This document shows positions 31,898 through 42,755 of a stretch of 59,089 nt of DNA, piece by piece. The DNA comes from Pleurotus ostreatus/Saccharomyces cerevisiae fusant (Eukaryota > Opisthokonta): contig JAMQCK010000121.1 of NCBI GenBank assembly GCA_024196135.1, positions 1 to 59,089 on the forward strand, given 5' to 3'. The notes beneath the pieces are model-generated. The model did no database searches, was not told the DNA's origin, and saw nothing but the letters and a program-made list of their open reading frames with translations. Each line of letters opens with the position of its first letter. The first letter of the stretch is position 1. The position numbers were made by a program, and so were the translations under genes.

Positions 31898-34781
31898 ATG
31901 GGTGGAGGACCTGTAGTAGCTACCGGCGGGACGGACTTCTCGCATCTCGTGGACTTGTCGAAGCCGTGGTATACGAACTCGCGTACGTGACTTGCTATTC
32001 GAACAATGGGCCACGCTAATCGGAATACATTCTGCAGGCCTTGTCCTTCTGAATGCGTGCATCGCCCTGCTGTTTGTATTCATACCTCCCCCACGATTCC
32101 CTTCAATTAACCCTTCTCCAGCCTGGTCACCTCTGCAACGAACGGCTATGATGGTGCGTGGCGATATGTACTTCCGTGTGAATGCTGTCACTTACCAGGT
32201 TGACATAGGCAGCATGATGAGTGCGCACACTATCGTCCATCCCCTCCCCCCATCGCTCAATTACGCCCCCTTTCAGACGGTCTTCAATCCTTGCAACAAT
32301 GGCAAGAGGACTTCGACCATCCGGCCGGTCAAGAGGTACGTTCGCCCTTCCGATTCAGCGTATTCTGCATTAACTCATCTCTACACAGCTCGGTATCTTG
32401 AACGCCATTCAGGTAGGATTCACCCGTTAACCCCCTTCCTTGAAGTCTACCTCACCGACTTCAGGGTATCGGCGGTCTCATCGCCCTCCCGCTCAGTCCC
32501 TACCTCAACGATGGCTTCGGGAGGCGCGCTGGCATCGTACTCGGTGCGACCATCATGATCGTCGGTACCGTGCTTCAGAGCGCGTCGAACACGATCCAGA
32601 TGTTCATTGGAGCTCGGTGAGTAACTGCATGGCTTGGCTCTCGATGATGGAGCTGATGACCTTGCTAGCTTCCTCCTGGGCTTCGGCTGCTGCTTCGCCG
32701 CGTCCGCCGCCCCGCTGCTTATCACCGAGGTGGCGTTCCCGACGCAACGCGCGCAGGCGACGTCGTTGTACAACTCGTTGTGGTATGTCCTTCTTCTGAT
32801 GCGATGTTGTTCGGTTGCGCGAGTGCTCACACCGACAAATAGGTTCCTCGGCAGCATCATCGCCGCTTGGACGACCTTCGGCACGTTCCATATCCCCAAC
32901 AGCTGGTCTTGGCGCATTCCCTCAGCGCTTCAGGGCTTGCCGTCCGTGTTGCAGGTGTTCATGATCTGGTTCGTGCCGGAGAGTCCGCGATGGTTGATGT
33001 CGAAGGGGCGGTATGGCTATATTCCGCGTCTCCTGTGGTTCTTGTGCTAATCACGCTCATGTTCAGCAACGACCAGGCGCTGCATGTCCTGTCATACTAC
33101 CACGCGAACGGCGACAAGTACGTCTCACTCCCTTGCACTGATCATGGAATTATACTCAACTCGCTCCTCGCAGGAACGCCCCTCTCGTCGAGCACGAGTT
33201 TCAGGAGATCAAGACTGCATTAGAACGCGACGCGGAGATCGCGCAGCAGAATGGCTGGCTGAGCCTCGTCAAGACGCCCGGGAACAGGAGGCGCTTGAGG
33301 ATCATCATCGCGCTCGCGTGCTTCTCGCAGTGGTCAGGGAACGGGTTGATGTATGTTTAAACTTGGAAACCAAGGAGCGGTGTGCTGATAGAATTGCAGT
33401 TCTTACTGTACGCGCGACTGACTATACTGCTGTGCGACTGTGTTGAGCTGACTTTTGCAGACCTGGGCAAGGTGTTCGATGCTATCGGCAGTGAGTACAA
33501 TAAACCTGACTTACTGACTTTCTTCGCTTATGCAACGCGCCAGTCACCGATCCTACCATGCAGCTTCTCATCGTAAGTCTGCCGTAAAGCATTCGATTGC
33601 ACCCTCTAACCTCGTACAGAACGGCATCCTCAACATCTACAACTTCATCATCGCCATCTCCGCCGGCCTGCTCTGCGACAAGGCCGGACGGCGACCCTTG
33701 TTCCTTGCCTCGACTATCGGTGCGCCATCTTATTCACGTGTTACGTCGAATCCCGAGCTTATGACCCTACCAGGCATGACCGTCTTCTGGACCGGGCAGA
33801 CCATCTGCTTCGGCATCCATTCGGAGACGGGCAGCATTGCGGCTGGCCATGCTGTCGTGGCCATGATTTTCTTGTACTCTGCCTTCTGTGAGTATATCCT
33901 CCGTCAGAGCGTGATAATGTAGCTCACGAAATTCCTCAGACGATGTGCGTTTCTCTGACTGACTCGGTGGCGGATGGTTGCTGACCTCTCGTAGATCGCC
34001 TTCACACCCCTAATCGTATCGTGCGTGCCCTCACCGTCTCAGGCAATGTTCTTACTGAGGCTCACGTCCCACTCCAGTTACACCGTCGAAATATTACCAT
34101 TCCACCTTCGCGCCAAGGGCTTCACTATCTTCGCGCTAGCGGGTTCACTTTCGACCATCTTCAATCAGTGAGCTAACATGATCTTGATCAACGTTCCCCA
34201 AACTAATGTCGTCGCAGATACGTGAACCCGGTGGCACTAGAAAGGTAAGCGCCATGGTGAATGCGGCCCGTGTCCTCAGCTAACAATTCATGAACGAAGC
34301 TTCGGCTGGAAGTACTACGTACGTCAATGCGCCGCTGGCCTATCGAGATAGCTAACTCCTATGGCCACTAGATCTTCTACGTCGTTTGGCTGACCTTCGA
34401 GTCGTTCTTCATCTATTTCTATCTGCTCGAGACGAAGGATGTACGTACGGGCCTCCATCTTATACCATCTTAAGGCTAACGCGAGACCCTTCCCTATCCA
34501 GCTCACCCTCGAAGAGACCGCCGCGTACGTATCTATTTTTCCGTGTTGACCACACATCACCTGATTCACTATTCCACACTAGTCTCTTCGACGGCCCGTC
34601 CGAAGCGCCCGTGCCGAAGGCCGTCGTCGCCGATGCGTCCGACTCTGCGTCGAACGCGCGCACATCCACCACGCTCTCCGCCAATGAGAGCTTAGAGAAG
34701 GGCCACTTCGACAACATTTCGCTCGACGAGAAGTCCATCCGGTCCGTATCGCCCAGCGCGAAGGGCCTCGAGCTTGTCTGA
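31898..34781 (+). CDS. MFS sugar transporter, lactose-permease-like (copy B)
   Basis: 24 exons: 31898-31982, 32038-32071, 32122-32153, 32209-32220, 32277-32335, 32389-32412, 32465-32616, 32669-32782, 32843-33010, 33067-33117, 33174-33350, 33400-33407, 33461-33490, 33544-33572, 33620-33719, 33774-33887, 33940-33944, 33995-34020, 34078-34167, 34218-34244, 34300-34318, 34372-34440, 34502-34524 and 34583-34781. They encode 548 residues. Every exon has the same length as in copy A, including the 12-, 8- and 5-nt micro-exons, while several introns (for example 32783-32842 and 33720-33773) differ in length and sequence. This confirms the exon model independently of homology. Confidence 0.9.
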
Positions 34782-35758
34782 GCGATGCGACAATGCTGGA
34801 CAATCACCTTTGACGCTGAACCAGGCGTATTCCACCTTGTATAAACGACACCGGACTACACTTGTATACGACCTGGACGACTGCACTGCACATGACCATG
34901 GACCTTTCGACTGCATAATGGACTGACACCCATAGAGCATGGCCTACATAACCCACTCGCCAACCCATAGAACTCTGAAATCTTGGAACGCTTACTTTAT
35001 TCGGCGCTAGACTCGCTGCCACTAGTAGATATTATAGCCGTACATATAGTAGCCCTCGTTGTGTATACCGCACCTAGACCCCGTCGTTTGCATCTACACT
35101 GTATATATCGTTCAAAGGACTGCTTAACACTTGTTTGAGACAGCGAAAACGTGCACAGGACCCGTAGGAACATCGAAGGTCTGTCGTGGTTATGAGGGCC
35201 GCTCTGTGACGTCGTCACGAGCAGCCCGTGACGATGTATCTTGGCAACACCCGGTAACGAACCTTCGCTTTCCTCCCGCGTCCATGTTCCGACACTTCTC
35301 TGTTGGTGTCTGCTCGACTCCGATTAGATGGCGACGATGCTTCCAGATGAGGCCGCTGTGCGGCGCGGTGCATCCACTCGCTGACAGCGCGGCATTTTCG
35401 ATTCTTCCGCGCAGCTGTTCGGCCCCCAGTCCATAACAGGGCCTCCTGCGATGGGCTGCTGAAATGCATATGAAGGGCGCTACGCATTGGGAAAGCGCTC
35501 AGTTATGCTCCACGAGCCGTCAACCTCACCACCTGGTCTCAATGGCGGCATCGAGCGCTCCAAGGCGTGGCGCTTGCGCCAAGCTTGCGCGGTATATTGA
35601 GAGGATGCTTAATCGGTTCCCTGCTACCCATTGTGGTCATCCGATCCCCAACGCTCTCAGAGAATCGCGATAATATATAAGACTGCTGTTGGCTAGCAAG
35701 CTCCATCGCCCTCTCGCACCTGATTATTTCCACGCCTGAAGCACCCTTTACGTTCGCC
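34782..35758. promoter_or_regulatory. Intergenic region, transporter 3' UTR and coiled-coil gene promoter (copy B)
   Basis: About 980 bp. Similarity to copy A is good next to the transporter and drops sharply from about 35130 towards the coiled-coil gene. Confidence 0.6.
35674..35681 (+). promoter_or_regulatory. TATA box of coiled-coil gene (copy B)
   Basis: TATATAAG, 78 bp upstream of the ATG at 35759. Confidence 0.65.
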
Positions 35759-37143
35759 ATGTCTACCGACCTATCGCCACAGGGATTTCTGACAGACAAC
35801 AACCTCTTCGTCCTTGAGCAGGCCGCTATCACCGACCTATTCGAAAACGTCTCGACGGGCGTGCTCCAGCCTACTGGAGAGGAAGAGTACAGAACGAGCC
35901 TGAGCATACCTAGCGACGTTCAAGGTCTTCCTCAGACTGTTAGGGCGCTTCTTAGCGTGTATAGTCATGTGAGTGACATCAGGCGGCCGAAGCACCGTTA
36001 TAAACCATCATAAACCAGATCAACGCCACTTGCGTCAGGTTCAAAGACGAGACCGTGGTCAACATCATCAACATGGCCGGGGATATCTACAGCTACGCGC
36101 AGAAGGTCGCGGGAGACGGTGCATCATATTGTCAGTATTCTGCGTGGCCATATAGCTCGTGAGAGTGATAGGCTCATTGTAGCTTCCTCTAGGCATCATC
36201 TTCCAGAGCCTCAGGGATATGGCGGACCACGCCTCGCCGTACAATGCGATGCATATGTCGATGTTCACGCTGGAGATCAACGCCTTGATTCGGGATGTCA
36301 CTCGCTACCGATCCAAGGCTCAAGCCATCGCGAAAGAAGTACACAAGTCTCACGGGCAAATTGCGAGTGACGCCGATAATTTGAACAATTCCCAAGCCGC
36401 CGTCAACAGCGAGCTCAACCGCGAAGTTATTGGCGACCTAGACGCCATAAAGTCAGAAATTGCCAAACTCCGTGCGCAAGCGAAGGAGCTCGAAGTTCAG
36501 GCCCAAGCCCGACAGGGTACGCCGAGTGAGCGCTGGACGTGTATGTAGAGACTTACTGAATGATCGTAGCGGGTGGATGGATGCGTACGCTCATGGGCAT
36601 GATGACAGGCCCTTCGTCGCCCGCGATAGAGAATCGTCAGGAGGATATAGCAGCTAAAATCGGCGAGCTCGAAACGGCCATCCAGAGGACCACTGAGTAC
36701 CAGGCCAACGATTCTCTTCGCCCATACACGGCTCGAATATCCGCAGACATGGCGTCGGTTGAGGCAAGTATCCTTTCTTCCTTATTTTGGCTTCGACTCT
36801 GCTACCGTCGAATTGAATGGTCACTGCGCAGGCAAGCATGAATGATCTCGTGGCTGCATGTGGTCCTGCCGCCACCATCGTCGACATCATGGTCACTACT
36901 TGGGGCGAAATCCTTTCCGACCTCCTTCACCTGAGGAAAGCGATCACGGAAGACCCGAACGTCGGCGCTAGCGCCATGCTCAGAATGTTGAACTTGAATG
37001 AAGCGCGGCAGAGGTGGATCACGCTTGCGGAGCGAGGTGAGTAGGTCGAGAACTTCTCCTCACTACTGCTGACACGGATGTATACAGTGAAAGAGTTCTT
37101 GACACTCGCGCGTGCAATTGGTCAAGAGAAGGCGAATGTGTAA
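35759..37143 (+). CDS. Alpha-helical coiled-coil protein with central hydrophobic segment, intact allele (copy B)
   Basis: Exons 35759-35968, 36019-36130, 36193-36516, 36570-36763, 36832-37036 and 37088-37143 encode 366 residues. No signal peptide is visible. Residues 110-215 form a long amphipathic helix with heptad-like spacing (for example EIAKLRAQAKELEVQAQA). Then comes a short hydrophobic, Gly/Met-rich segment, GGWMRTLMGMMTG, at about 217-229, and further helices after it. This order resembles ClyA/Hbl/Cry6-type alpha-helical pore-forming proteins; that is an architectural inference, and other coiled-coil proteins can look the same. Intron 4 (36764-36831) has a GC donor. Its nearest relative in the window is the broken allele at 14603-16973. 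The function is unknown. Confidence 0.75.
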
Positions 37144-37365
37144 GAGAGCACTTGCAGCTTGATGATATCGTCCACCCACATTCTCTGACGTAGCAGGCCA
37201 TGGACTCAGACGAAGGCCTGTATTTCGCACGACGAATTCCAGGACTCAACCATTTCAATGTATAGTATCGGAGCCCTTTCTTGATTATATACGACTAGCT
37301 TCAGTAAAAGAGGAAGAAGATGGGAGAGTGAGCGATCAGCCGAGGGGTGCGCGGTCAAGAGCACC

Positions 37366-38232
37366 TCAAGCCTTCGACTTCCTCAGGGGCAAGCGCTCAG
37401 CAACGCCCCAAAAGTCGGGCCCGCCAGTCTGCACATCCTGCCAATATTCCATCAACGTCCTCGGATGGTTGAACTGAGGCATAACGACGACCCGAGGGTC
37501 GTCCACCTCTTTGTACAAAAAGGGCACGAAGTCCTCGTCGTCCGACACAGCGACGAGCATCTTGAGGTCGTGCCCCGTCTCCCCTGAGAGCAGGGCGAGG
37601 AATAGGGGGATTAGGGGTCGGTGGTCGACGGGCTCCTGCGCATAAAGGTTGCCGAAAGCGACGTGCGTGAGGGCGGGGAGGCCGGCAAAGAGAGCCATCC
37701 AGCTTTCCATGGTCGTACCCGGCGGTGGGTTGACGAGATCGAGATGCGTAAGAGAGGGGAGCAACTTCGGCGTAGACAACAGCGACGACGCATCGAAGGA
37801 GAGGCGCTTCACGCACGCCAAGCCAGGAAACTCGGGCGCAGGCCGCGTCCAGCAGGTGATGTCGGTGGCACCGCTGCACGCGGCGAGTACGCGGGCGGCA
37901 TCGGCGTACGCGACAGAGGTAGTGATATAAACGCGCTTGACGGTGCGGGCGATGAAGTCGGGGTCGCGGTCAGTGATAGTCCGAAGGAGGAGGGCGGGGC
38001 GCGTATATGGATAATCGAGGACAAGGGAGCTATAGAGGAATGTGTCGATCCTGGGGCGATTTATCAGTGGCAGGCTCGTACGAAAATGAAGGCAGCGAAC
38101 GTACCAAGTCCTGAAGCGAGGTGCGACTAGGGCGAGCGTGAAAGCGGTCTCCGGGTGAATGCGCGCTGCATATTCGACGATGACCCATTCGAGCTCGGGG
38201 GGAAGCTCAATGGATTTGTGAGTGCTTGCCAT
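37366..38232 (-). CDS. F-box-like protein (copy B)
   Basis: Exons 38105-38232 and 37366-38050 on the minus strand encode 270 residues. It differs from copy A at only a few residues (for example Ile for Val near residue 8, Phe for His near residue 31, Pro for Leu near the C-terminus). The intron length is unchanged. The close identity only 220 bp downstream of the highly diverged coiled-coil gene shows how sharply the divergence is confined. Confidence 0.75.
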   Translation of the reverse strand: MASTHKSIELPPELEWVIVEYAARIHPETAFTLALVAPRFRTWYVRCLHFRTSLPLINRPRIDTFLYSSLVLDYPYTRPALLLRTITDRDPDFIARTVKRVYITTSVAYADAARVLAACSGATDITCWTRPAPEFPGLACVKRLSFDASSLLSTPKLLPSLTHLDLVNPPPGTTMESWMALFAGLPALTHVAFGNLYAQEPVDHRPLIPLFLALLSGETGHDLKMLVAVSDDEDFVPFLYKEVDDPRVVVMPQFNHPRTLMEYWQDVQTGGPDFWGVAERLPLRKSKA

Positions 38233-38764
38233 TGATCTTTGTCGGGTGAGTAGAATGTCCAAACAGCACTGATTCCGAGTTGGCGAAAGTCAGAAGCAAG
38301 GAGGTGAATAGGGTGAGTCTCAGAACGATCCAAAACACATGCAACTGATCCAGATTTCGCGACCCAAGCAGCAAGCTGGTCATGATCACTACAGCAACTA
38401 GTGCGCGTGGTATGTTAGCTTCGCGAGAAGTGAGTAGGGGCTTAACTTCACGGGGAAAGACCCAGCGACTGCGTGAGACGAAACGAGTCTATGGCAAAAT
38501 CAGGGAAAAGCGTCCACGAGAGTTATAGACCAATGCAAGGGTATATCAGTAGTGCAATTCATTTGATGCCCTAGTGAAGTAGGACCTTCCCAATGTCAAG
38601 TGCTCGAGGCTGGGCCGCGGAAACGAGAAGGATGATGGTGGTCGAAAGTCAACCTCCGGGCATCAAAGATCAATTTCGGCCACTTATGCGGAGATCCGGG
38701 CCGGTCCGTCGATCAATCCACTTGAACTCTCTTTTTCCGTCTCAATAGACGCCGTCATCAAACC
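38233..38764. promoter_or_regulatory. Shared promoter, F-box / zinc-finger genes (copy B)
   Basis: 532 bp between divergent starts, very similar to 18072-18601. Confidence 0.55.
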
Positions 38765-40684
38765 ATGGCGAGTACGGAAGCGGAAGCACCGGCTCCTCCA
38801 CAGGAAGTCCCAGAGTACGAGACGGAGGGCGAGGACTGGGAAGGCGACGATGATGAGGAGGACGAGGATGATGGCGACATCGACGCGGAGGCGCAGGAGA
38901 TCACCCGGAGGCTAGAGGCAGAACTGGCGGCGATGGGTGCGCTGACGGAAGCCCCAGAACCAGAGCACGAACATATACCAGAACAACAATACCCGGACCC
39001 ACCATCACCGAGTCCCTCACCTAGAGCGCAACCCACCGCGATCGACCTCTCGCGAAGTCATGAGCTGGTCAGTACGCTCAGCACCATCGTCTCCCTCGTC
39101 CAACGCGATCCCATCATCCGCACCGCATTCTCCACCACACACGTACCGCTTGTCCCGGGCGGCAGCGTACTCTCCGTCTTCACCGACATCATCTCCTCAG
39201 GGTCAGTCGGCAAAGGCATTGCTCTGTCTTTGAGCCAGATCGTACTTTCCCTTGCTCAATCAGACTCGTTGTTCGGCCATCGCCCTCCCCCTCCTGTGCA
39301 GACGCAGAAGCGTAAACGGGACGAGCGCGAGAACGTACCGCCACCTAATCCTCGACCTCAAAAGCGACAAGTTGTTTCGCAAGGCCACCTTGCAGAGCAG
39401 CTCTCCGACGCCATTGCTTTGGTCGCCAATGTCATCAACGCCGATCCTTCGAAACCTCTTGATCCCGCCTCCGTCGCATCCATGTCCTCCCAATTACATC
39501 AGATTTTCCTCTTCTCCGTCACCTCCCTCGGCTCTGCCGGGTCGAACGCGCCCGCGCTGCAGGAGATCAGCGGTCTCATTCAGATCATTGGCCTGCTCAG
39601 CGGCATTCAAATTGGCCAGAACGTCTCTCAACCCCCCTCTCAACCCCAACCGTACGCCACCTCCACCCTCGCCAGCTGGTCGCAGCCCCAGCCCAGCACC
39701 CCCTACATCGGTACCGCCGTCTACCCCTGCAACATCAACGGCTGCTCGAAAATATTCTCCCGCCTCTTCAGCCTCCGCACCCACCAGCGCGCGCACTTCG
39801 CCGAGCGCCCCTTCCGGTGCGCGCGATGTCCGGCGAGCTTCGCACGCAACCATGACCTGAAAAGGCATGCGAAGCTGCACGATAGGACAGCGTGGAAGTG
39901 CGCTTGCTGCGAGAAGATATTCTCGCGGCGAGACGCGCTGAAGCGACATCGAGACGTGGCGCGCGGTCGGGGGACTGGGTGTGGAGCCGCGCCTGTGACG
40001 GAAGTCGCCCTCGACGCGGACCACGAGCGGGGTACGCGCGAGGAGCGTCGGGCGAAGCTGTGGCATAACGTCGGTACCGGGGAGCCGCCACCCGTCGACG
40101 ATCATGGACTCGAGGAAGGAGAGGTACTTCCTGAGGTGGTGATGATGATACAGGCGGCGGTGCTCGGGCTACACGCACCTCTCCTAGCTCGTGCGCGGAG
40201 TGCCCTTGGTACCGCCGCGGTCTCAGCCGTGGGCGCGGGTCAGGAGCCTCAGCAAACACCGGCTACCTGGGCGACTGTCTTCGCCCGCGCCTTCGCGCCA
40301 CGACCTGTCGAGGCGCCTGCGATGCTTACACAGCCCGCGCAGCCTGACGCGCCTGCAGCTCCTCAGACAGAGCCTGCGGCACCGCCAGCAGACCAGGCGG
40401 CTGCAAGCGCCATCATTGGCGACGAAGTGCTCGCTTCGCTGCCGATGATCGGGCTTACCGACGAGCAGACGCGCTTGCTGGAGGAAGCGATCGCGCACGC
40501 CGCGTCTGCCGCACAGGCGCAAGCCGAAGCAGAGGCTGACATGGAGGAAAACGCCGAGGACTCAGAGTCGGACGATCCAGAAGACGAGGACGCGCCGCGC
40601 GAGCCAGAGACTCAGCGTCACGGACCTGATGCACCTCCTACTTCTCCCAACGTCGTGGTGGTGGCCAACAATACAATATCGTGA
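38765..40684 (+). CDS. C2H2 zinc-finger protein, probable transcription factor (copy B)
   Basis: A single 639-residue exon. The three fingers are identical to copy A. Replacements are confined to low-complexity parts: SPSPSPRAQ for SPRPPPRAQ near residue 84, a Tyr for Asn and Ser for Thr before the fingers, and Arg-His for Pro-Gln near the C-terminus. Confidence 0.85.
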   Translation: MASTEAEAPAPPQEVPEYETEGEDWEGDDDEEDEDDGDIDAEAQEITRRLEAELAAMGALTEAPEPEHEHIPEQQYPDPPSPSPSPRAQPTAIDLSRSHELVSTLSTIVSLVQRDPIIRTAFSTTHVPLVPGGSVLSVFTDIISSGSVGKGIALSLSQIVLSLAQSDSLFGHRPPPPVQTQKRKRDERENVPPPNPRPQKRQVVSQGHLAEQLSDAIALVANVINADPSKPLDPASVASMSSQLHQIFLFSVTSLGSAGSNAPALQEISGLIQIIGLLSGIQIGQNVSQPPSQPQPYATSTLASWSQPQPSTPYIGTAVYPCNINGCSKIFSRLFSLRTHQRAHFAERPFRCARCPASFARNHDLKRHAKLHDRTAWKCACCEKIFSRRDALKRHRDVARGRGTGCGAAPVTEVALDADHERGTREERRAKLWHNVGTGEPPPVDDHGLEEGEVLPEVVMMIQAAVLGLHAPLLARARSALGTAAVSAVGAGQEPQQTPATWATVFARAFAPRPVEAPAMLTQPAQPDAPAAPQTEPAAPPADQAAASAIIGDEVLASLPMIGLTDEQTRLLEEAIAHAASAAQAQAEAEADMEENAEDSESDDPEDEDAPREPETQRHGPDAPPTSPNVVVVANNTIS

Positions 40685-40749
40685 TGGTCGTCATAATGTA
40701 CAACATGATTAGGTTCGCTTTGCCTCCCTTCCCGCACCGAGATCTCTGG

Positions 40750-40755
40750 AATAAA
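40750..40755 (+). terminator. Poly(A) signal of zinc-finger gene (copy B)
   Basis: AATAAA 65 nt after the stop codon. Confidence 0.5.
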
Positions 40756-40998
40756 TAAGATGTTGTACAGATGCCTCCGCCCGCCCCGGGGTATGCGTTC
40801 CCTCCAACTCTATTATCCGCCTCGTGGAAAAGCCGCGCCGCGTCCCGTCAACGAACACGCTGGGTACACGAGATTAGGTTCGTGTGAAGGGCAACATACG
40901 ACCGGATGCAATGCGACGTACTGCGGCTGCCCGCGCGCGGGCGCCCCTGCAGGGGGCATGGGTATCTTGTCTGTTTTGTGATAGTGCTACATGGGGTA

Positions 40999-41229
40999 TC
41001 ACATCTTGGGCTTCACCCCGCCGCTGCGCCGGCGGTCGTTGTACTGGCGCGCGGCCTCGGCGTCCGCGCGGCGCCAGCGCATCTGCTCCTCGCGCGACTC
41101 GTTCTTCCACGCCGCCGCGATCGCCTGCGCGGGCGAGAGCGCCTGGGCGGGGGGCGCCGCGGCGGGCGACGGCGGGGGCGAGTGTGGGGACGCGCTGCGC
41201 GGCGAGGGAGGCGGGGACTCGGACGTCAT
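40999..41229 (-). CDS. Small proline-rich protein or C-terminal exon (copy B)
   Basis: 76 residues, the counterpart of 20840-21070. Here the upstream sequence is available: a TATAAG-like motif lies at about 41325-41331 on the minus strand, roughly 100 bp before the ATG, which fits a stand-alone small gene. An alternative is an intron of about 73 nt (donor GTAAAG near 41357, acceptor CTTCCCAG near 41287) joining it to an upstream exon, but the upstream frame shows no recognisable protein. I do not recognise the family. Confidence 0.5.
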   Translation of the reverse strand: MTSESPPPSPRSASPHSPPPSPAAAPPAQALSPAQAIAAAWKNESREEQMRWRRADAEAARQYNDRRRSGGVKPKM

Positions 41230-42755
41230 GTGCGGCGTGGGGGCGGTGCGCGGTGCGCGCAGGACATGCGGGCGGGAACAGGTAGTCTGGGAAGTAGTGG
41301 GAGGCTAGGGAGGGCCGGAGAGGCTTATAAGTCCGGCGCGTCGTGCGCATGCCCTTTACCACGCAGCGCGGCTGGGTGCGATGCGATCCATCAGTTGAAG
41401 GGGGCCCTTCATTGTTGCGGCCTCGACGGCAGACACGCGGAGGGGGGCAGAGCGCCCGGTAGCGGCAGTTGCGCAATTAGGCAACCCGCGCGGCACAAAT
41501 GGGAGTGGGGACAAAGGAATCGCTCGATTAGGCAGGATGAATGTCAGCCTCATGGGGATTTCGCGCGGGCGGAGGGCGGACGGAATGCACAAGAGCCAGT
41601 CATCTGATGCCATCCGTGCCGTGGTTGTGGACTCGGAATGCAGAATGGAATGTAGCGAACACAAGAGCGGTGCGGTCGATGGAGTGTTCAGGTGGTGAGA
41701 TAAGGTTAGGTCCGGATGGTACGAGCTCGGCCATCTGGAACCTCTTTCCCGCTTTCGACGAACAATGCCCCGAGGTACAGGCGCGTGCGAGGGGCTGTCC
41801 AGGACGTTACGGTACAATGAGCATGCCTACGCAACGTCCTCGCGCAGTAAGCGTGTCTATCAGGTCACTTGAATACAAAAGCTGCGTGGATCTGCGACTT
41901 CTACCGGCGACATGTCACAGGAAGTACAGCAACTGCTGTAAATGAACGCAACCAGCGCGGCCAGAGCGCGCTTACTTGCCGTATTCTCCCGAATGGCCAG
42001 GGCTTTACGGTATGGACCCCCCACAGTCGCTCCACACGCCCGCATTGCTCTGTGGGCTCCGTCCACAGATGCTCTGGCGATTGCGCCTACATAACTATCG
42101 ATTTACGGCGGAATATAGGCTTTGGTCTGTAATATAGCATCGATATTACTGCTCAGGCGTCCCGCTGTGAAGATCCTAAATTCCAATCGACAGGCAATCA
42201 TGTCGCCAATCCGTGGCCACCGAGCCCGGACATCGATGACAGATTATCGTCCATCTGACATTTGCTCTTGCTTTGTTCAAAGCAAGTGAGAGCGTTCCTC
42301 GAGCGTTCCTCATTACTGAAGGGAGAAACCTCTGTTGGGAAAACCAGGTCTCGGCAACCTGGATACCAATCATGAATGCCAGGAAGTAGCGGCGCCGCTG
42401 ACCCCGCTGCCATTGCTCTGTCTCGTAACTGTGATCAGTCTTTCTGTGGAAGGAAGTATGTATATTCTGTATCAGAACATATCCCTGCTGGTCCATAGCC
42501 ACTCTTCTGATGAGGCAGCCCTGTTGATTTGTGAAAACCAACGAAGACCAACTGTGTGTCACGTGAATTTCGGCAACTTCCGATACAATCACGTTGCCTG
42601 CACGTGTCGCAACACGTCTCCTCCAACGTCGTCCCGGACCACGACGCGCGCGAATCTATCTTTCCTTATGATGCTCGAAAAGAGTCGCGTATCAATTCAC
42701 TGGTAAGATTCCAGTTGGAAGGTATCGAGCACAACTTTGACACTTATTTGCAGCC
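41230..42755. other. Intergenic region after the duplicated block
   Basis: About 1.5 kb with no supported gene. It contains the end of the duplicated block (41318), a perfect 20-nt hairpin at 42267-42286 with an adjacent 11-bp direct repeat, and a likely 5' UTR intron of the next gene at 42702-42753 (donor GTAAGA, acceptor TTTGCAG). Confidence 0.55.
42267..42311. repeat. Hairpin plus 11-bp tandem repeat
   Basis: CTTGCTTTG and CAAAGCAAG form a 9-bp stem at 42267-42286 with a 2-nt loop. Directly after it GAGCGTTCCTC is present twice in tandem (about 42290-42311). It may be the remnant of a small element; nothing else supports that. Confidence 0.5.

Larger units (their letters stand above)
21180..41318. 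repeat. Duplicated 20-kb block, copy B
   Basis: This is the second copy of the block. Similarity to copy A begins at the first base after the gap and ends at 41318, exactly where copy A runs into the N run (both end in agggccgg); sequence after 41318 has no counterpart in the window. All complete genes of the block are open here, including the coiled-coil gene that is disrupted in copy A. Confidence 0.95.
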
